From Pseudomonas piscis (lineage in GTDB: Bacteria > Pseudomonadota > Gammaproteobacteria > Pseudomonadales > Pseudomonadaceae), in the NCBI RefSeq assembly GCF_009380155.1, contig NZ_WHUV01000004.1, positions 124,001 through 188,000 of the forward strand: a stretch of 64,000 nucleotides of DNA, given 5' to 3'. The position numbers and the translations under genes were made by a program. Shown here in pieces: positions 1-9,447 of this stretch. Position 1 is the stretch's first letter; the number at the start of each line of letters is the position of its first letter. Below the pieces are notes generated by a model. The model searched no databases. It saw only the letters and a program-made list of their open reading frames with translations, and had not been told where the DNA came from.

Positions 1-149
1 CCCTGGGCGGTTTCCGCCAGCAGGCGCAGGGCACGGTAGAGATTGGATTTGCCGCTGCCGTTGGCGCCGGTGATCAGGTTCAGCCGAGCGAGGGGAATCA
101 CCAGTTTGTTGATGGAGCGGTAATTGGCCACCGCCAGGGTCTTGAGCAT
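1..149 (-). CDS. AAA family ATPase, N-terminal fragment
   Basis: Only the first 49 codons are in the window; the gene runs off the left edge. The translation begins MLKTLAVANYRSI and contains the Walker A motif GANGSGKSN at about residues 29-37. This is the usual opening of RecF/SMC-like AAA ATPases (AAA_21/AAA_23 type), which sit on a short beta strand followed by the P-loop. GGAGATC lies a few bases before the ATG as a ribosome binding site. The specific role cannot be told from the fragment. Confidence 0.8.
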   Translation of the reverse strand, partial: MLKTLAVANYRSINKLVIPLARLNLITGANGSGKSNLYRALRLLAETAQ

Positions 150-236
150 GCCGGATCTCCTTTGCGTGCCGCGCAGTGTGCCCAATCCCCATGGCTCTTG
201 TCGCGCCATCCCTGCGGCGGCGACACGAAGCGAACC

Positions 237-268
237 TGTAGCCGCTGTCGAGCCTGCGAGGCTGCGCC
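237..268 (+). repeat. extragenic palindromic repeat, family TGTAGCCGCTG
   Basis: A copy of a repeat beginning TGTAGCCGCTGTCGAGCCTG and ending AGGCTGCGCC. The inner part GCCTGCGAGGC can fold. The same unit recurs near 8750, 15600, 18192, 20380 and 40954. It lies in the 237-bp gap between the divergent ATPase and efflux genes, which otherwise should hold their promoters. Confidence 0.75.
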
Positions 269-386
269 AAGGCCAGTAGGGCCTTCAAGTGCGCGATGTC
301 CAGGCCCGGCAGTGCAAGGGTGGAACCCTGTTCTAAGCTCACAGTCGTAAACGTCACGGCGCATCGATCAAGCAAAAGGAGCCTGC

Positions 387-1481
387 ATGGCTGGTCTCGA
401 TACGAAGTGGGTAGTGGGGCTTTGCCTGTTGGCCTTGCTCGCTGGTTGCGGGGCGGAGCAACCCACGGAAAAGAATCATCCTCGGGTACGGGTCCAGCAA
501 GTGCAGAGCAGCGAGTTCGCGGCGTCGGTGACCCTCACCGGCGACGTGCAGGCACGGGTCCAGACCGACCTGTCGTTTCGCGTTGGCGGCAAGATCATCC
601 AGCGCATGGTGGATGTCGGCGACCGGGTCGCGGCCCGCCAGGTGCTGGCCCGGCTCGACCCCAAGGACCTGCAGACCAACGTCGACTCGGCCAATGCCGC
701 GGTGTTCGCCGAGCAGGCACGGGTCAAGCAGACCAGCGCCGCGTTCGTCCGCCAGCAGAAACTCTTGCCCAAGGGCTACACCAGCCAGAGCGAATACGAC
801 TCGGCCCAGGCCGCCCTGCGCAGCAGCCAGAGTGCCTTGAGCGCGGCCCAGGCCCAGTTGGCCAACGCCCGCGAGCAACTGGGCTACACCGCGCTGGTGG
901 CCGAGGTCCCGGGGGTGATCACCGCCCGCCAGGCCGAGGTCGGCCAGGTGATGCAGGCGACGCAGCCGATCTTCAGCCTGGCCCAGGACGGCGAGCGCGA
1001 TGCGGTATTCAACGTCTATGAGTCTCTGGTGATGCAGCCACCGGGCCAGGAAACCATCCACATCGCCCTGTTGGACAACCCCAAGGTGACCACCACCGGC
1101 AAGGTCCGCGAAGTGACCCCGGTGGTCTCGGCCCAGAGCGGCACGGTACAGGTCAAGGTCAGGCTCGATTCGCTGCCGGCGGGCATGGAGTTGGGCTCGG
1201 TGGTCAGCGCCACCGCTCGCGCCAATGCCAAGGCCAGCGTGGTGCTGCCCTGGTCGGCCCTGGCCAAGGATTTGCGCGATCCGGCGGTATGGCTGGTGGA
1301 CGCTGATGGCAAGGCGCAGTTGCACAAGGTCAAGGTCGGGCGCTACCTGACCGGCAAGGTGATCATCAGCGAGGGCCTCGAGGGCGGCGAGCAGGTGGTG
1401 GTGGCCGGCGGGCAGTTGCTGTATCCGGGAGTGCCGGTGGAGATCGCCGGCAAGACCACCGGCCAGGAGCAGCAGCCATGA
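387..1481 (+). CDS. triA: RND efflux periplasmic adaptor lipoprotein (TriA-type)
   Basis: First of two membrane fusion proteins that would link an inner-membrane RND pump to an outer-membrane channel. The 364-residue product starts with a lipoprotein signal peptide with lipobox LLAGC (Cys21). A beta-barrel/lipoyl part (FRVGGKIIQRMVDVGDRV), a coiled-coil hairpin around residues 95-170 and a second lipoyl half follow. AAGGAG lies 5 nt before the ATG. It overlaps the second adaptor gene by 4 bp. Two adaptors before one RND gene is the arrangement of P. aeruginosa TriABC (triclosan efflux); the symbol rests on that architecture, and the substrate is unknown. Confidence 0.8.
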   Translation: MAGLDTKWVVGLCLLALLAGCGAEQPTEKNHPRVRVQQVQSSEFAASVTLTGDVQARVQTDLSFRVGGKIIQRMVDVGDRVAARQVLARLDPKDLQTNVDSANAAVFAEQARVKQTSAAFVRQQKLLPKGYTSQSEYDSAQAALRSSQSALSAAQAQLANAREQLGYTALVAEVPGVITARQAEVGQVMQATQPIFSLAQDGERDAVFNVYESLVMQPPGQETIHIALLDNPKVTTTGKVREVTPVVSAQSGTVQVKVRLDSLPAGMELGSVVSATARANAKASVVLPWSALAKDLRDPAVWLVDADGKAQLHKVKVGRYLTGKVIISEGLEGGEQVVVAGGQLLYPGVPVEIAGKTTGQEQQP

Positions 1482-2548
1482 AGCGCCTGGCCTTGTTGTG
1501 GTGCGCTGCTGTGCTGCTGCCTGCTTGCTCCAAGCACGACGCGCCGCCGGAACCGGTGCGCCCGGTGCTGTGGATCCAGGTGACGGCGCAGTCCGAGGAA
1601 AGCCTGGGGCGCTTTGCCGGCAATATCCAGGCGCGCTATGAGACCAACCTGGGCTTCCGGGTGCCGGGGCGCATCGCCAAGCGCAATGTCGACGTCGGGG
1701 CCGAGGTGGCCCCCGGGGACTTGCTGGCGACCCTGGACCCCACCGACCAGCAGAACCAGTTGCGGGCGGCCCAGGGCGACCTGGCCCGGGTCCAGGCGCA
1801 GTGGATCAATGCCCAGGCCAACGCCCGGCGCCAGCAGGAACTGTTCGACCGTGGGGTCGGGGCCCAGGCCCAGCTGGACCTGGCCCAGACCGACATGAAG
1901 ACCACCCGCGCCTCCCTCGACCAGGCCAAGGCCTCGGTGCAGCAGGCGCGGGACCAGCTCGGCTACAGCGAGCTGCACACCGATCACGGTGGCGTGGTCA
2001 CCGCCTGGAAGGCCGAGGCCGGGCAGGTGGTGAGCGCCGGCCAGCAGGTGGTGACCCTGGCCCGGCCGGAGGTCAAGGAAGCGGTGATCGACCTGCCGGC
2101 GAACCTGGTGGACCAGCTGCCGGCGGACGTGGTGTTCCAGGTCGCGGCGCAACTGGACCCGAGCATCGGCACCAGCGCCACGGTGCGCGAGATCGAACCC
2201 CAGGCCCAGAGCGCGACCCGCACCCGCCGGGCCCGCCTGACCCTCAAGGACACCCCCGAGGCATTCCGCCTGGGCACCGCCATCAGCGTGACCCTGAGCT
2301 CGGCCATCGCGCCGCGCACCGAGCTGCCGTTGAGTGCGTTGCAACAGGTGGATGGCAAGAGCCGGATCTGGGTCATCGATCCCAAGGCCCAGACCGTCTC
2401 GCCCCGTGAGGTGACGGTACTGAGCCGCGATGACGATTCGATCCTGATCAGCCAGGGCGTGCAGCCCGGCGAGCGGATCGTCAGCGCCGGCGTCAACAGC
2501 CTCAAGCCGGGGCAGAAAGTCAAAATCGATGAGGACCGCGCACAATGA
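1478..2548 (+). CDS. triB: second RND efflux adaptor lipoprotein (TriB-type)
   Basis: A 356-residue membrane fusion protein, paralogous to the gene before it. The signal peptide ends in lipobox LLPAC (Cys17). The family core is visible: FRVPGRIAKRNVDVGAEV for the first lipoyl half, a long alanine/glutamine-rich coiled coil around 85-160, and the second half GGVVTAWKAEAGQVV. It shares an ATGA overlap with the genes on both sides, so translation of the three is probably coupled. In TriABC both adaptors are needed for a working pump (known for that system, inferred here). Confidence 0.8.
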   Translation: MKRLALLWCAAVLLPACSKHDAPPEPVRPVLWIQVTAQSEESLGRFAGNIQARYETNLGFRVPGRIAKRNVDVGAEVAPGDLLATLDPTDQQNQLRAAQGDLARVQAQWINAQANARRQQELFDRGVGAQAQLDLAQTDMKTTRASLDQAKASVQQARDQLGYSELHTDHGGVVTAWKAEAGQVVSAGQQVVTLARPEVKEAVIDLPANLVDQLPADVVFQVAAQLDPSIGTSATVREIEPQAQSATRTRRARLTLKDTPEAFRLGTAISVTLSSAIAPRTELPLSALQQVDGKSRIWVIDPKAQTVSPREVTVLSRDDDSILISQGVQPGERIVSAGVNSLKPGQKVKIDEDRAQ

Positions 2549-5500
2549 CGCCCGCCAGCAAAGGGAGCTTCAACCTGTCCGAGTGGGCGATCAGGCATCA
2601 ATCCTTCGTCTGGTACCTGATGTTCGTGGCGCTGTTGATGGGCGTGTTCTCCTACATGAACCTGGGGCGCGAGGAAGACCCGTCCTTCACCATCAAGACC
2701 ATGGTCATCCAGACCCGCTGGCCCGGCGCGACCCAGGAGGAAACCCTCAAGCAGGTCACCGACCGCATCGAGAAGAAGCTCGAGGAACTCGACTCCCTGG
2801 ACTACGTGAAGAGCTACACCCGCCCCGGCGAGTCGACGGTGTTCGTCTACCTGCGCGACACCACCAGCGGCAAGGACATCCCCGACATCTGGTACCAGGT
2901 GCGCAAGAAGATCAACGACATCCGTGGCGATTTTCCCCAGGGTTTGCAGGGGCCCGGGTTCAACGATGAATTCGGCGATGTGTTCGGTTCCATCTATGCC
3001 TTCACCGCCGATGGCCTGAGCATGCGCCAGCTGCGCGACTACGTGGAGCAGGTGCGGGCGCAGATCCGCGAGGTGCCGAACCTGGGCAAGGTGGAGATGG
3101 TCGGCGAGCAGGACGAGGTGATCTACCTGAACTTCTCCACCCGCAAGCTGGCGGCCCTGGGGATCGACCAGCGCCAGGTGCTGCAGAGCCTGCAATCGCA
3201 GAACGCGGTGACCCCCTCCGGGGTGATCGAGGCCGGGCCGGAGCGGATCTCGGTGCGCACCTCGGGGCAGTTCGCCTCGGAGAAGGACCTGGCCTCGGTC
3301 AACCTGCGGCTCAACGACCGCTTCTACCGCCTGGCGGATATCGCCGAGGTCAGCCGTGGCTATGTCGATCCGGCGACGCCGATGTTCCGCTTCAACGGCC
3401 AGCCGGCCATTGGCCTGGCCATCGCCATGAAGAAGGGCGGCAATATCCAGGACTTCGGCAAGGCTCTGCATGCGCGCATGGACCAGCTGACCGCCGACCT
3501 GCCGGTGGGCGTCGGCGTGCACAAGGTCTCCGACCAGGCCGAGGTGGTGGAAGAGGCGGTAAGCGGCTTTACCAGCGCCCTGTTCGAGGCGGTGGTGATC
3601 GTCCTGGTGGTGAGCTTCATCAGCCTGGGGTTTCGTGCCGGGTTGGTGGTGGCCTGCTCGATCCCGCTGGTGCTGGCCATGGTCTTCCTGTTCATGGAGT
3701 ACAGCGGCATCACCATGCAGCGAGTGTCCCTGGGAGCCTTGATCATCGCCCTGGGCCTGCTGGTGGATGACGCGATGATCACCGTGGAGATGATGGTCAC
3801 GCGCCTGGAGAAGGGCGAGAGCAAGGAGCAGGCGGCGACGTTCGCCTATACCTCCACGGCCTTCCCGATGCTCACCGGGACCCTGGTGACCGTGGCCGGG
3901 TTCGTGCCCATCGGCCTGAACGCCAGCTCCGCCGGGGAATACACCTTCACCCTGTTCGCAGTGATCGCGGTGGCGATGCTGGTGTCGTGGGTCGTCGCGG
4001 TGCTGTTCGCCCCGGTGGTCGGCGTGCATATCCTGAGCTCCGACGTCAAACCCCACTCCGAGGAGCCAGGCCGCATCGGCCGGGCTTTCAACAATGGCTT
4101 GCTGTGGGCCATGCGCAACCGCTGGTGGGCCATCGGCATCACCGTGCTGTTGTTCGTTGCCTCGGTGTTCGGCATGGGCCTGGTGCAGAACCAGTTCTTC
4201 CCGTCCTCGGATCGGCCGGAGATCCTGGTGGACCTGAACCTGCCGCAGAACGCCTCGATCAACGAGACCCGCAAGGCGGTAGATCGCCTGGAGGCGACCC
4301 TCAAGGACGATCCTGACATCGAGCGCTGGAGCACCTACATCGGCGAAGGCGCGATCCGTTTCTACCTGCCGCTGGACCAGCAATTGCAGAACCCCTACTA
4401 CGCCCAGCTGGTGATCGTCAGCAAGGGCCTGGAGCAGCGCGGGGCCTTGATCGAGCGCTTGCAAAAACGCCTGCGCCAGGACTTCGTCGGCATCGGCAGC
4501 TATGTCCAGGCCCTGGAGATGGGGCCGCCGGTGGGCCGGCCGATCCAGTATCGGGTCAGCGGCAAGGACATCGACCAGGTGCGCAAGCACGCCATCGCCC
4601 TGGCGGCCGAGCTGGACAAGAATTCCCACGTCGGCGAGATCATCTACGACTGGAACGAGCCGGGCAAAGTGCTGCGCATCGACATCGCCCAGGACAAGGC
4701 GCGGCAACTGGGCCTGTCTTCGGAAGACGTGGCGCAGCTGATGAACAGCATCGTCAGCGGTTCCACCGTGACCCAGGTGCATGACGACATCTACCTGATC
4801 AAGGTGGTCGGCCGCGCCGACGACAGCGAGCGCGGTTCGCCGGATACCTTGCAGAACCTGCAGATCGTCACCCCCAGCGGCACCTCGATCCCGGTGCTGG
4901 CTTTTGCCAGCGTGCGCTACGAACTGGAGCAGCCCCTGGTGTGGCGCCGCGATCGCAAGCCGACCATCACCATCAAGGCGGCGGTGCGCGATGGGATCCA
5001 GCCCACCGACCTGGTCAAGCAGCTCAAGCCGACCATCGACAGGTTCGCTTCCGGCCTGCCGGCCGGCTATTCGGTGGCCACCGGCGGCACCGTGGAGGAG
5101 AGCGGCAAGGCCCAGGGGCCGATCGCCAAAGTGGTGCCGCTGATGCTGTTCCTGATGGCGACCTTCCTGATGATCCAGCTGCACAGCGTGCAGAAGATGT
5201 TCCTGGTGGCCAGTGTCGCGCCCCTGGGGCTGATTGGCGTGGTCCTGGCCCTGGTGCCGACGGGGACGCCCATGGGCTTCGTGGCGATCCTCGGGATCCT
5301 GGCGCTGATCGGCATCATCATCCGCAACTCGGTGATCCTGGTGACCCAGATCGATGAGTACGAGCAGGCCGGCTACGACCCCTGGGATGCGGTACTGGAA
5401 GCCACCCACCACCGGCGGCGGCCGATCCTGCTGACCGCCGCGGCGGCCAGCCTGGGGATGATCCCCATCGCCCGGGAAGTGTTCTGGGGGCCGATGGCCT

Positions 5501-5610
5501 ACGCCATGATCGGCGGCATCATCGTCGCCACCTTGCTCACCCTGCTGTTCCTGCCGGCGCTGTACGTGGCCTGGTACAGGATTCGCGAACCGCAGAAAGA
5601 AGCCGGTTGA
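2545..5610 (+). CDS. triC: RND efflux transporter, inner-membrane pump (TriC-type)
   Basis: A 1021-residue pump with the full RND layout: a TM helix near residue 25, a large periplasmic loop, a TM block, a second loop and a final TM block. TM4 carries the proton-relay aspartates in GLLVDDAMITVEMM. The N-terminus (SFNLSEWAIRHQSFVWYLM) and the order two adaptors then pump agree with the TriC group of hydrophobic/amphiphilic exporters. No outer-membrane channel gene is nearby; TriABC in P. aeruginosa uses the remote OpmH, so a TolC-type channel encoded elsewhere is likely. Confidence 0.85.
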   Translation: MTPASKGSFNLSEWAIRHQSFVWYLMFVALLMGVFSYMNLGREEDPSFTIKTMVIQTRWPGATQEETLKQVTDRIEKKLEELDSLDYVKSYTRPGESTVFVYLRDTTSGKDIPDIWYQVRKKINDIRGDFPQGLQGPGFNDEFGDVFGSIYAFTADGLSMRQLRDYVEQVRAQIREVPNLGKVEMVGEQDEVIYLNFSTRKLAALGIDQRQVLQSLQSQNAVTPSGVIEAGPERISVRTSGQFASEKDLASVNLRLNDRFYRLADIAEVSRGYVDPATPMFRFNGQPAIGLAIAMKKGGNIQDFGKALHARMDQLTADLPVGVGVHKVSDQAEVVEEAVSGFTSALFEAVVIVLVVSFISLGFRAGLVVACSIPLVLAMVFLFMEYSGITMQRVSLGALIIALGLLVDDAMITVEMMVTRLEKGESKEQAATFAYTSTAFPMLTGTLVTVAGFVPIGLNASSAGEYTFTLFAVIAVAMLVSWVVAVLFAPVVGVHILSSDVKPHSEEPGRIGRAFNNGLLWAMRNRWWAIGITVLLFVASVFGMGLVQNQFFPSSDRPEILVDLNLPQNASINETRKAVDRLEATLKDDPDIERWSTYIGEGAIRFYLPLDQQLQNPYYAQLVIVSKGLEQRGALIERLQKRLRQDFVGIGSYVQALEMGPPVGRPIQYRVSGKDIDQVRKHAIALAAELDKNSHVGEIIYDWNEPGKVLRIDIAQDKARQLGLSSEDVAQLMNSIVSGSTVTQVHDDIYLIKVVGRADDSERGSPDTLQNLQIVTPSGTSIPVLAFASVRYELEQPLVWRRDRKPTITIKAAVRDGIQPTDLVKQLKPTIDRFASGLPAGYSVATGGTVEESGKAQGPIAKVVPLMLFLMATFLMIQLHSVQKMFLVASVAPLGLIGVVLALVPTGTPMGFVAILGILALIGIIIRNSVILVTQIDEYEQAGYDPWDAVLEATHHRRRPILLTAAAASLGMIPIAREVFWGPMAYAMIGGIIVATLLTLLFLPALYVAWYRIREPQKEAG

Positions 5611-5617
5611 GGCAGGG

Positions 5618-5645
5618 CCCTGCGCGTGTTGCGCACAGGGTTTTT
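5618..5645 (+). terminator. rho-independent terminator after the efflux operon
   Basis: CCCTGCGC, loop GTGTT, GCGCACAGGG (stem with a 2-nt bulge) followed by TTTTT, starting 8 nt after the pump stop codon. Confidence 0.7.
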
Positions 5646-5714
5646 CCCGGATGCCGGCGGGACGGGCTGCGCTTGGCTTTACACTCTGGCCATTCATTCG
5701 AGAAGAGATTGCTC

Positions 5715-7970
5715 ATGTCCTGCGTTGCCCGGCCTCTTCGTGGCCTGTTACTCGCCGCCGCCCTGCTGCTGTCGCCCTGGGCGCTGGCCCAGCCGTTGTT
5801 GGAAAACTCGCTGTGGCAGGTCGAGATCGATCCGGCGACCCTGGCGATTCGCGTCACCCCTGCCGGTCAGCCGGCCGTGCAAGCCTCGGCGGGTGTGGAC
5901 AGCCACCGGGTCAGCGCCTTGCAACAGACGCCGCAGCAGCTCAGCTGGCAATGGGACGATGGCGCCTGGAGCCTTAGCGCGACCCTGCGCCAGCGCGACC
6001 TGGTGTTCTCCATCCAGGCCCGGGAGGCGGGCTCGCTGACGTTCCTGCGCCAGCCGGCCAGCGCCATGGGCAGGGGGCTGGTCTGGCCTTTGGCCGAGGG
6101 GCACTACGTACCGACGGGGGACCTGCGCTGGCAACGGTTTCTACTGGACCAGGGCGAGGTCAACAGTACCCAGGACCTGAGCCTGCCGCTGTGGACCCTG
6201 GATCACGGCGCCTTCACCCTGAGCTGGCTGCTGACCCGACCCTATAACAACCGCCTGAGCCTGAGCGCCGAAGGGCCGGCCATGGCGCTGACGGGGCAGC
6301 ATCAGTTCACCCGCCTGGAACCCGATGCGCCGCTGACCATGACCTTGTACCTGGGGGACGCCGACCTGCTGGCGGGCGCCAAGCGCTATCGCCAATGGCT
6401 GATCGACAACGGGCGCTACGAGACCCTGGAGGCCAAGCTGGCGCGCACGCCGCAAGGCAGCAGGTTGCTGGGGGCCAGTCATGTTTATCTGTGGGGCAAC
6501 GATCTGCTGGGGGACGCCGATGTGCGCAACTGGCCGCAGTTGCTACAGGACTTGCAGGGTAACGAGCCGCTGGCGATGAAGCTGCGGGCCGGCCTGGACA
6601 AGGACAGCGCGAAGATCCTCAAGGCGCCCGCGGCCAACCTGGATGCCTATCAGCGCACCACCCTGCTGCGCAGCCTCAACAGCGCGCTGAACCAGCAGGC
6701 CCGTCTGGGCTGGCAGGGCGCGGACGAGCCCGACATGCAAGCCCTGGCCCAGGGTTACGGCGAGCTGCGCACGCAGATGGCCAAGGTCTTCGCCAAGGCC
6801 TTGAACACCGACCCGGCGCGTTGGGGCAGCAGCCTGTCGCTGGCGACCATGGAGCGTTTGCAGGCGGCCGGGCTGAGCCGTTTGTGGCTGGGCCTCGGCG
6901 AAGGTTGGGAGGGCGGGCTATGGCACCCCGAAGCGGTGCGGGCCGGGGTGGCCGCGGGTTATCTGGTGGCACCCTACGACTCCTACGAGACCGCGTTGCG
7001 CAGCAATGAAAACCCCGACTGGAGTACCGCCCACCTGGGCTCGCGGGCCAACCGCGAGTGCGCGATCGTGCTGGAAAACGGCCAGTTCAAAAGCGGTTTC
7101 CAGCAGTCCGGGCATTACACCGACCCACGTTGCGTCAGGCCACTGCTGGAGGCCCGGGTCAAGGCCGTGCAGGCCCGGGTCGGGTTCAATAGTTGGTTCC
7201 TCGATGCCTACGCCACCGGCATGCTGTTCGACAGCTACCGCGCCGAGAGGCCGATGACCCAGGCGCAGAACGCCGAGGGCAATATCGATGCTTCGCGCTG
7301 GATTGCCGAGCAGCAGCAACTGGTCAGCGGTTCCGAAGACGGCAATGGGGTGACGGCCGGCGGCGTGCTGTTCGCCCATGGCATGCAGACCCCGGTCATG
7401 GGCTGGGGCGATGAGCAGATGAGCAAGGAGGTGAAGTCTCCCTACTACCTGGGCAACTGGTACCCGCCGGAGCAGCCAGCGGTGTTCTTCAAGAGCGCGC
7501 CGCTCAAGGAGCCCTACCGCACGGTGTATTTCGCGCCGGCGACACGTGTGCCGTTGTACCAGGCGGTGTTCCACGGGTCGCTGGTGACCAGCCACCATTG
7601 GCTGTTCGACAGCCTCAAATTGAGCAATGTGCGGGTCGAGAACGAATTGGCCCAACTGCTCTACAACGTGCCGCCCTTGTATCACCTGAGTGCCGCCACG
7701 TTGCGCCAGCGCCTGCCGCCGATGGTCCGCCAGGATGCATTTTTCCGGCCTTTGCACCAGCGCCTGGGCACCCAGGCCCTCACGGATTTTCGCTGGCTGA
7801 CGGCGGACCGCCAGGTGCAGCAGGTCACCTTTGCCGACGGTTCGCGGCTGCTGGCGAATTTCGATGCCCAAGCCCGTGAAGTGCAGGGCGTGAGGTTGCC
7901 GGGGCAGAGCATCAAGGCGCTGCTGGCGGACGGCGAGGTGCATGAGTATCAGGTCGCGCTCCAGCCCTGA
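5715..7970 (+). CDS. secreted glycoside hydrolase-like protein
   Basis: The start at 5715 gives a clear signal peptide (MSCVARPLRGLLLAAALLL, cleavage near ALA-QP), preferred over the longer upstream frame that overlaps the pump terminator. The roughly 750-residue product has an N-terminal beta-sandwich-like part and a central region with LGASHVYLWGND and NSWFLDAYATG (Asp near residue 497). These resemble GH101-type/DUF5696 catalytic barrels, where an Asp at such a strand end is the nucleophile. A beta-rich C-terminal domain closes the protein. The role is probably periplasmic or extracellular carbohydrate cleavage; the substrate is unknown and the family assignment tentative. Confidence 0.6.
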   Translation: MSCVARPLRGLLLAAALLLSPWALAQPLLENSLWQVEIDPATLAIRVTPAGQPAVQASAGVDSHRVSALQQTPQQLSWQWDDGAWSLSATLRQRDLVFSIQAREAGSLTFLRQPASAMGRGLVWPLAEGHYVPTGDLRWQRFLLDQGEVNSTQDLSLPLWTLDHGAFTLSWLLTRPYNNRLSLSAEGPAMALTGQHQFTRLEPDAPLTMTLYLGDADLLAGAKRYRQWLIDNGRYETLEAKLARTPQGSRLLGASHVYLWGNDLLGDADVRNWPQLLQDLQGNEPLAMKLRAGLDKDSAKILKAPAANLDAYQRTTLLRSLNSALNQQARLGWQGADEPDMQALAQGYGELRTQMAKVFAKALNTDPARWGSSLSLATMERLQAAGLSRLWLGLGEGWEGGLWHPEAVRAGVAAGYLVAPYDSYETALRSNENPDWSTAHLGSRANRECAIVLENGQFKSGFQQSGHYTDPRCVRPLLEARVKAVQARVGFNSWFLDAYATGMLFDSYRAERPMTQAQNAEGNIDASRWIAEQQQLVSGSEDGNGVTAGGVLFAHGMQTPVMGWGDEQMSKEVKSPYYLGNWYPPEQPAVFFKSAPLKEPYRTVYFAPATRVPLYQAVFHGSLVTSHHWLFDSLKLSNVRVENELAQLLYNVPPLYHLSAATLRQRLPPMVRQDAFFRPLHQRLGTQALTDFRWLTADRQVQQVTFADGSRLLANFDAQAREVQGVRLPGQSIKALLADGEVHEYQVALQP

Positions 7971-7994
7971 GCCGCCCGGCGGCAGGCTGTGGCC

Positions 7995-8621
7995 TCAGGC
8001 CTTGCGCCAGACGCTGGCCAGCCAGGGTTGTTGTTCCCGGGGTAGGCCGGCGGGGCGGTAGTAGTGCTCCAGTTCGATGAAACCTGCGGCGGTGAGCAGT
8101 GCCTGCCAGGCCGCGAGGTCGTGGTAGGCGCCGTAGCGGGCGCCATTCCAGCCTTCCTGGTTGTCGCCCCTGGGGTTGGAGCTGAACAGCACGCCGCCGG
8201 GCTTCAAGGTGCCGTGCAGTTGCTTGAGCACCCGGGGCAGTTCCTGGCCGGGAACGTGGAACAGCACGGCGTTGGCGAAGATCCCGTCGAAGCGTGCCGC
8301 TGGCAGGTCGAGCTTGAGGAAGTCTTGCTGCCAGACTTCGCAGCCGCTGTCTTGCCGGGCCATCCGGGCGAACTCCTGGCTGCCGTCCAGGCCGATGGCC
8401 ACATGGCCCAGGCGGGTGAAGGTGCGCAGGTCGCGCCCCGGGCCGCAGCCGAAGTCCAGCAGGGTGAAGGGCGCGGTGCCCTGGATATGCCGCAGCAGGG
8501 CGTCGATGTTCTGGCTGACGTCGTGGTCGCGGGTGCCTTCGCGAAAGCCTTCGGCCACCTGGTTGTAGTGGCCAAGGGTGGTGGCGGTGATGGTATCGAG
8601 ATCGTCGGGGGCAAGTTTCAT
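7995..8621 (-). CDS. class I SAM-dependent methyltransferase
   Basis: A 208-residue protein from the ATG at 8621; a longer in-frame extension to 8783 runs through an intergenic repeat and is rejected. SAM-binding motif I is LLDFGCGPGRDLRTF, followed by an acidic residue in IGLDGS and motif IV-like FDGIFANAVLFHV. This is the UbiE/Methyltransf_11 type fold. The gene is convergent with the glycosidase-like gene, with only 24 bp between stops. The substrate cannot be told from sequence. Confidence 0.8.
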   Translation of the reverse strand: MKLAPDDLDTITATTLGHYNQVAEGFREGTRDHDVSQNIDALLRHIQGTAPFTLLDFGCGPGRDLRTFTRLGHVAIGLDGSQEFARMARQDSGCEVWQQDFLKLDLPAARFDGIFANAVLFHVPGQELPRVLKQLHGTLKPGGVLFSSNPRGDNQEGWNGARYGAYHDLAAWQALLTAAGFIELEHYYRPAGLPREQQPWLASVWRKA

Positions 8622-8699
8622 GGCGGCAGGATGGCGTGATGGGGACCGGCTCAATATACACCTGTGCAAAGGCAAGGTTGGCGGGTGCTGCGCGCCCGT

Positions 8700-8781
8700 A
8701 CGCAGCCTGCGGCAGCGGCTACACGAAGTGGGTCTTGTGGGTACGCGCTTGTAGCCGCTGTCGAGCCTGCGAGGCTGCGCC
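8700..8781. repeat. inverted pair of TGTAGCCGCTG repeats (REPIN-like)
   Basis: An inverted copy (CGCAGCCTGCGGCAGCGGC... at 8700-8723) faces a direct copy (TGTAGCCGCTGTCGAGCCTG... at 8750-8781) across 26 nt. The two could form one long hairpin. It lies just past the stop of the methionine permease gene and may end or stabilise that transcript. Confidence 0.75.
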
Positions 8782-8802
8782 ACTTCAGGTGCGCGAAGCG
8801 GC

Positions 8803-9447
8803 TCAGCGCTTGTTGAGGCGCCGGGCCAGGTGGTCGCCGCCGAGCTGGATCGCCGCCACCAGGAGCACCAGCAACACGATCACCGTGAGCATGATCTGGC
8901 TGTCGAAGCGCTGGTAGCCGTAGCGGTAGGCGATGTCTCCCAGCCCGCCGGCCCCGATGGCCCCGGCCATGGCCGAGGAGTTGATCATGGTCACCAGGGT
9001 GATGGTGAAGCCGCCGACTATGCCCGGCAGGGCCTCGGGCAAGAGCACGTGCCAGACAATGTGCCAGCGTCGGCAGCCCATGGCCTGGGCCGCTTCGATC
9101 AGCCCATGGTCGACCTCGCGCAGGCTGACTTCGGCGATCCGCGCGAAGAACGGGGTGGCGGCGATGGTCAGCGGCACCACGGCCGCCCATACCCCGTAGG
9201 TGGTGCCGACGATCAGCCGGGTGAAGGGGATCAGCGCCACCATCAGGATCAGGAACGGGATCGAGCGGAACAGGTTGACGAAGGCCCCCAGCGCCCGGTT
9301 CAGCGCTGGAGCCTGGTAGATCCCGCCCTTGCCGCTGGTGACCAGGATCACCGCCAGGGGAATCCCCGCCAGCAGGGCGATCAACGACGACACGCCGACC
9401 ATCAGCAGGGTATCCAGGACGCCCTGGAGCAAACGTTCAAACCACAT
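8803..9447 (-). CDS. metI: methionine-type ABC transporter permease
   Basis: A 214-residue membrane protein with about five TM helices and the EAA loop of ABC importers (EAAQAMGCRRWHIVWHVLLP). Length and sequence (LMVGVSSLIALLAGIPLAV) match MetI, the permease of the L/D-methionine importer. It overlaps the ATPase gene by 11 bp and is the last gene of metQ-metN-metI. Lying behind sulfonate/sulfone oxidation genes, this copy may serve sulfur starvation rather than general methionine uptake (inference). Confidence 0.88.
   Translation of the reverse strand: MWFERLLQGVLDTLLMVGVSSLIALLAGIPLAVILVTSGKGGIYQAPALNRALGAFVNLFRSIPFLILMVALIPFTRLIVGTTYGVWAAVVPLTIAATPFFARIAEVSLREVDHGLIEAAQAMGCRRWHIVWHVLLPEALPGIVGGFTITLVTMINSSAMAGAIGAGGLGDIAYRYGYQRFDSQIMLTVIVLLVLLVAAIQLGGDHLARRLNKR

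Noticed and set aside
1984..5697. 1237-codon open frame on the minus strand opposite the efflux genes
   Set aside because: It is antisense to two clear genes, its translation is rich in His/Gln/Arg/Asp as expected from the reverse frame of GC-rich Pseudomonas genes, and it has no domain.
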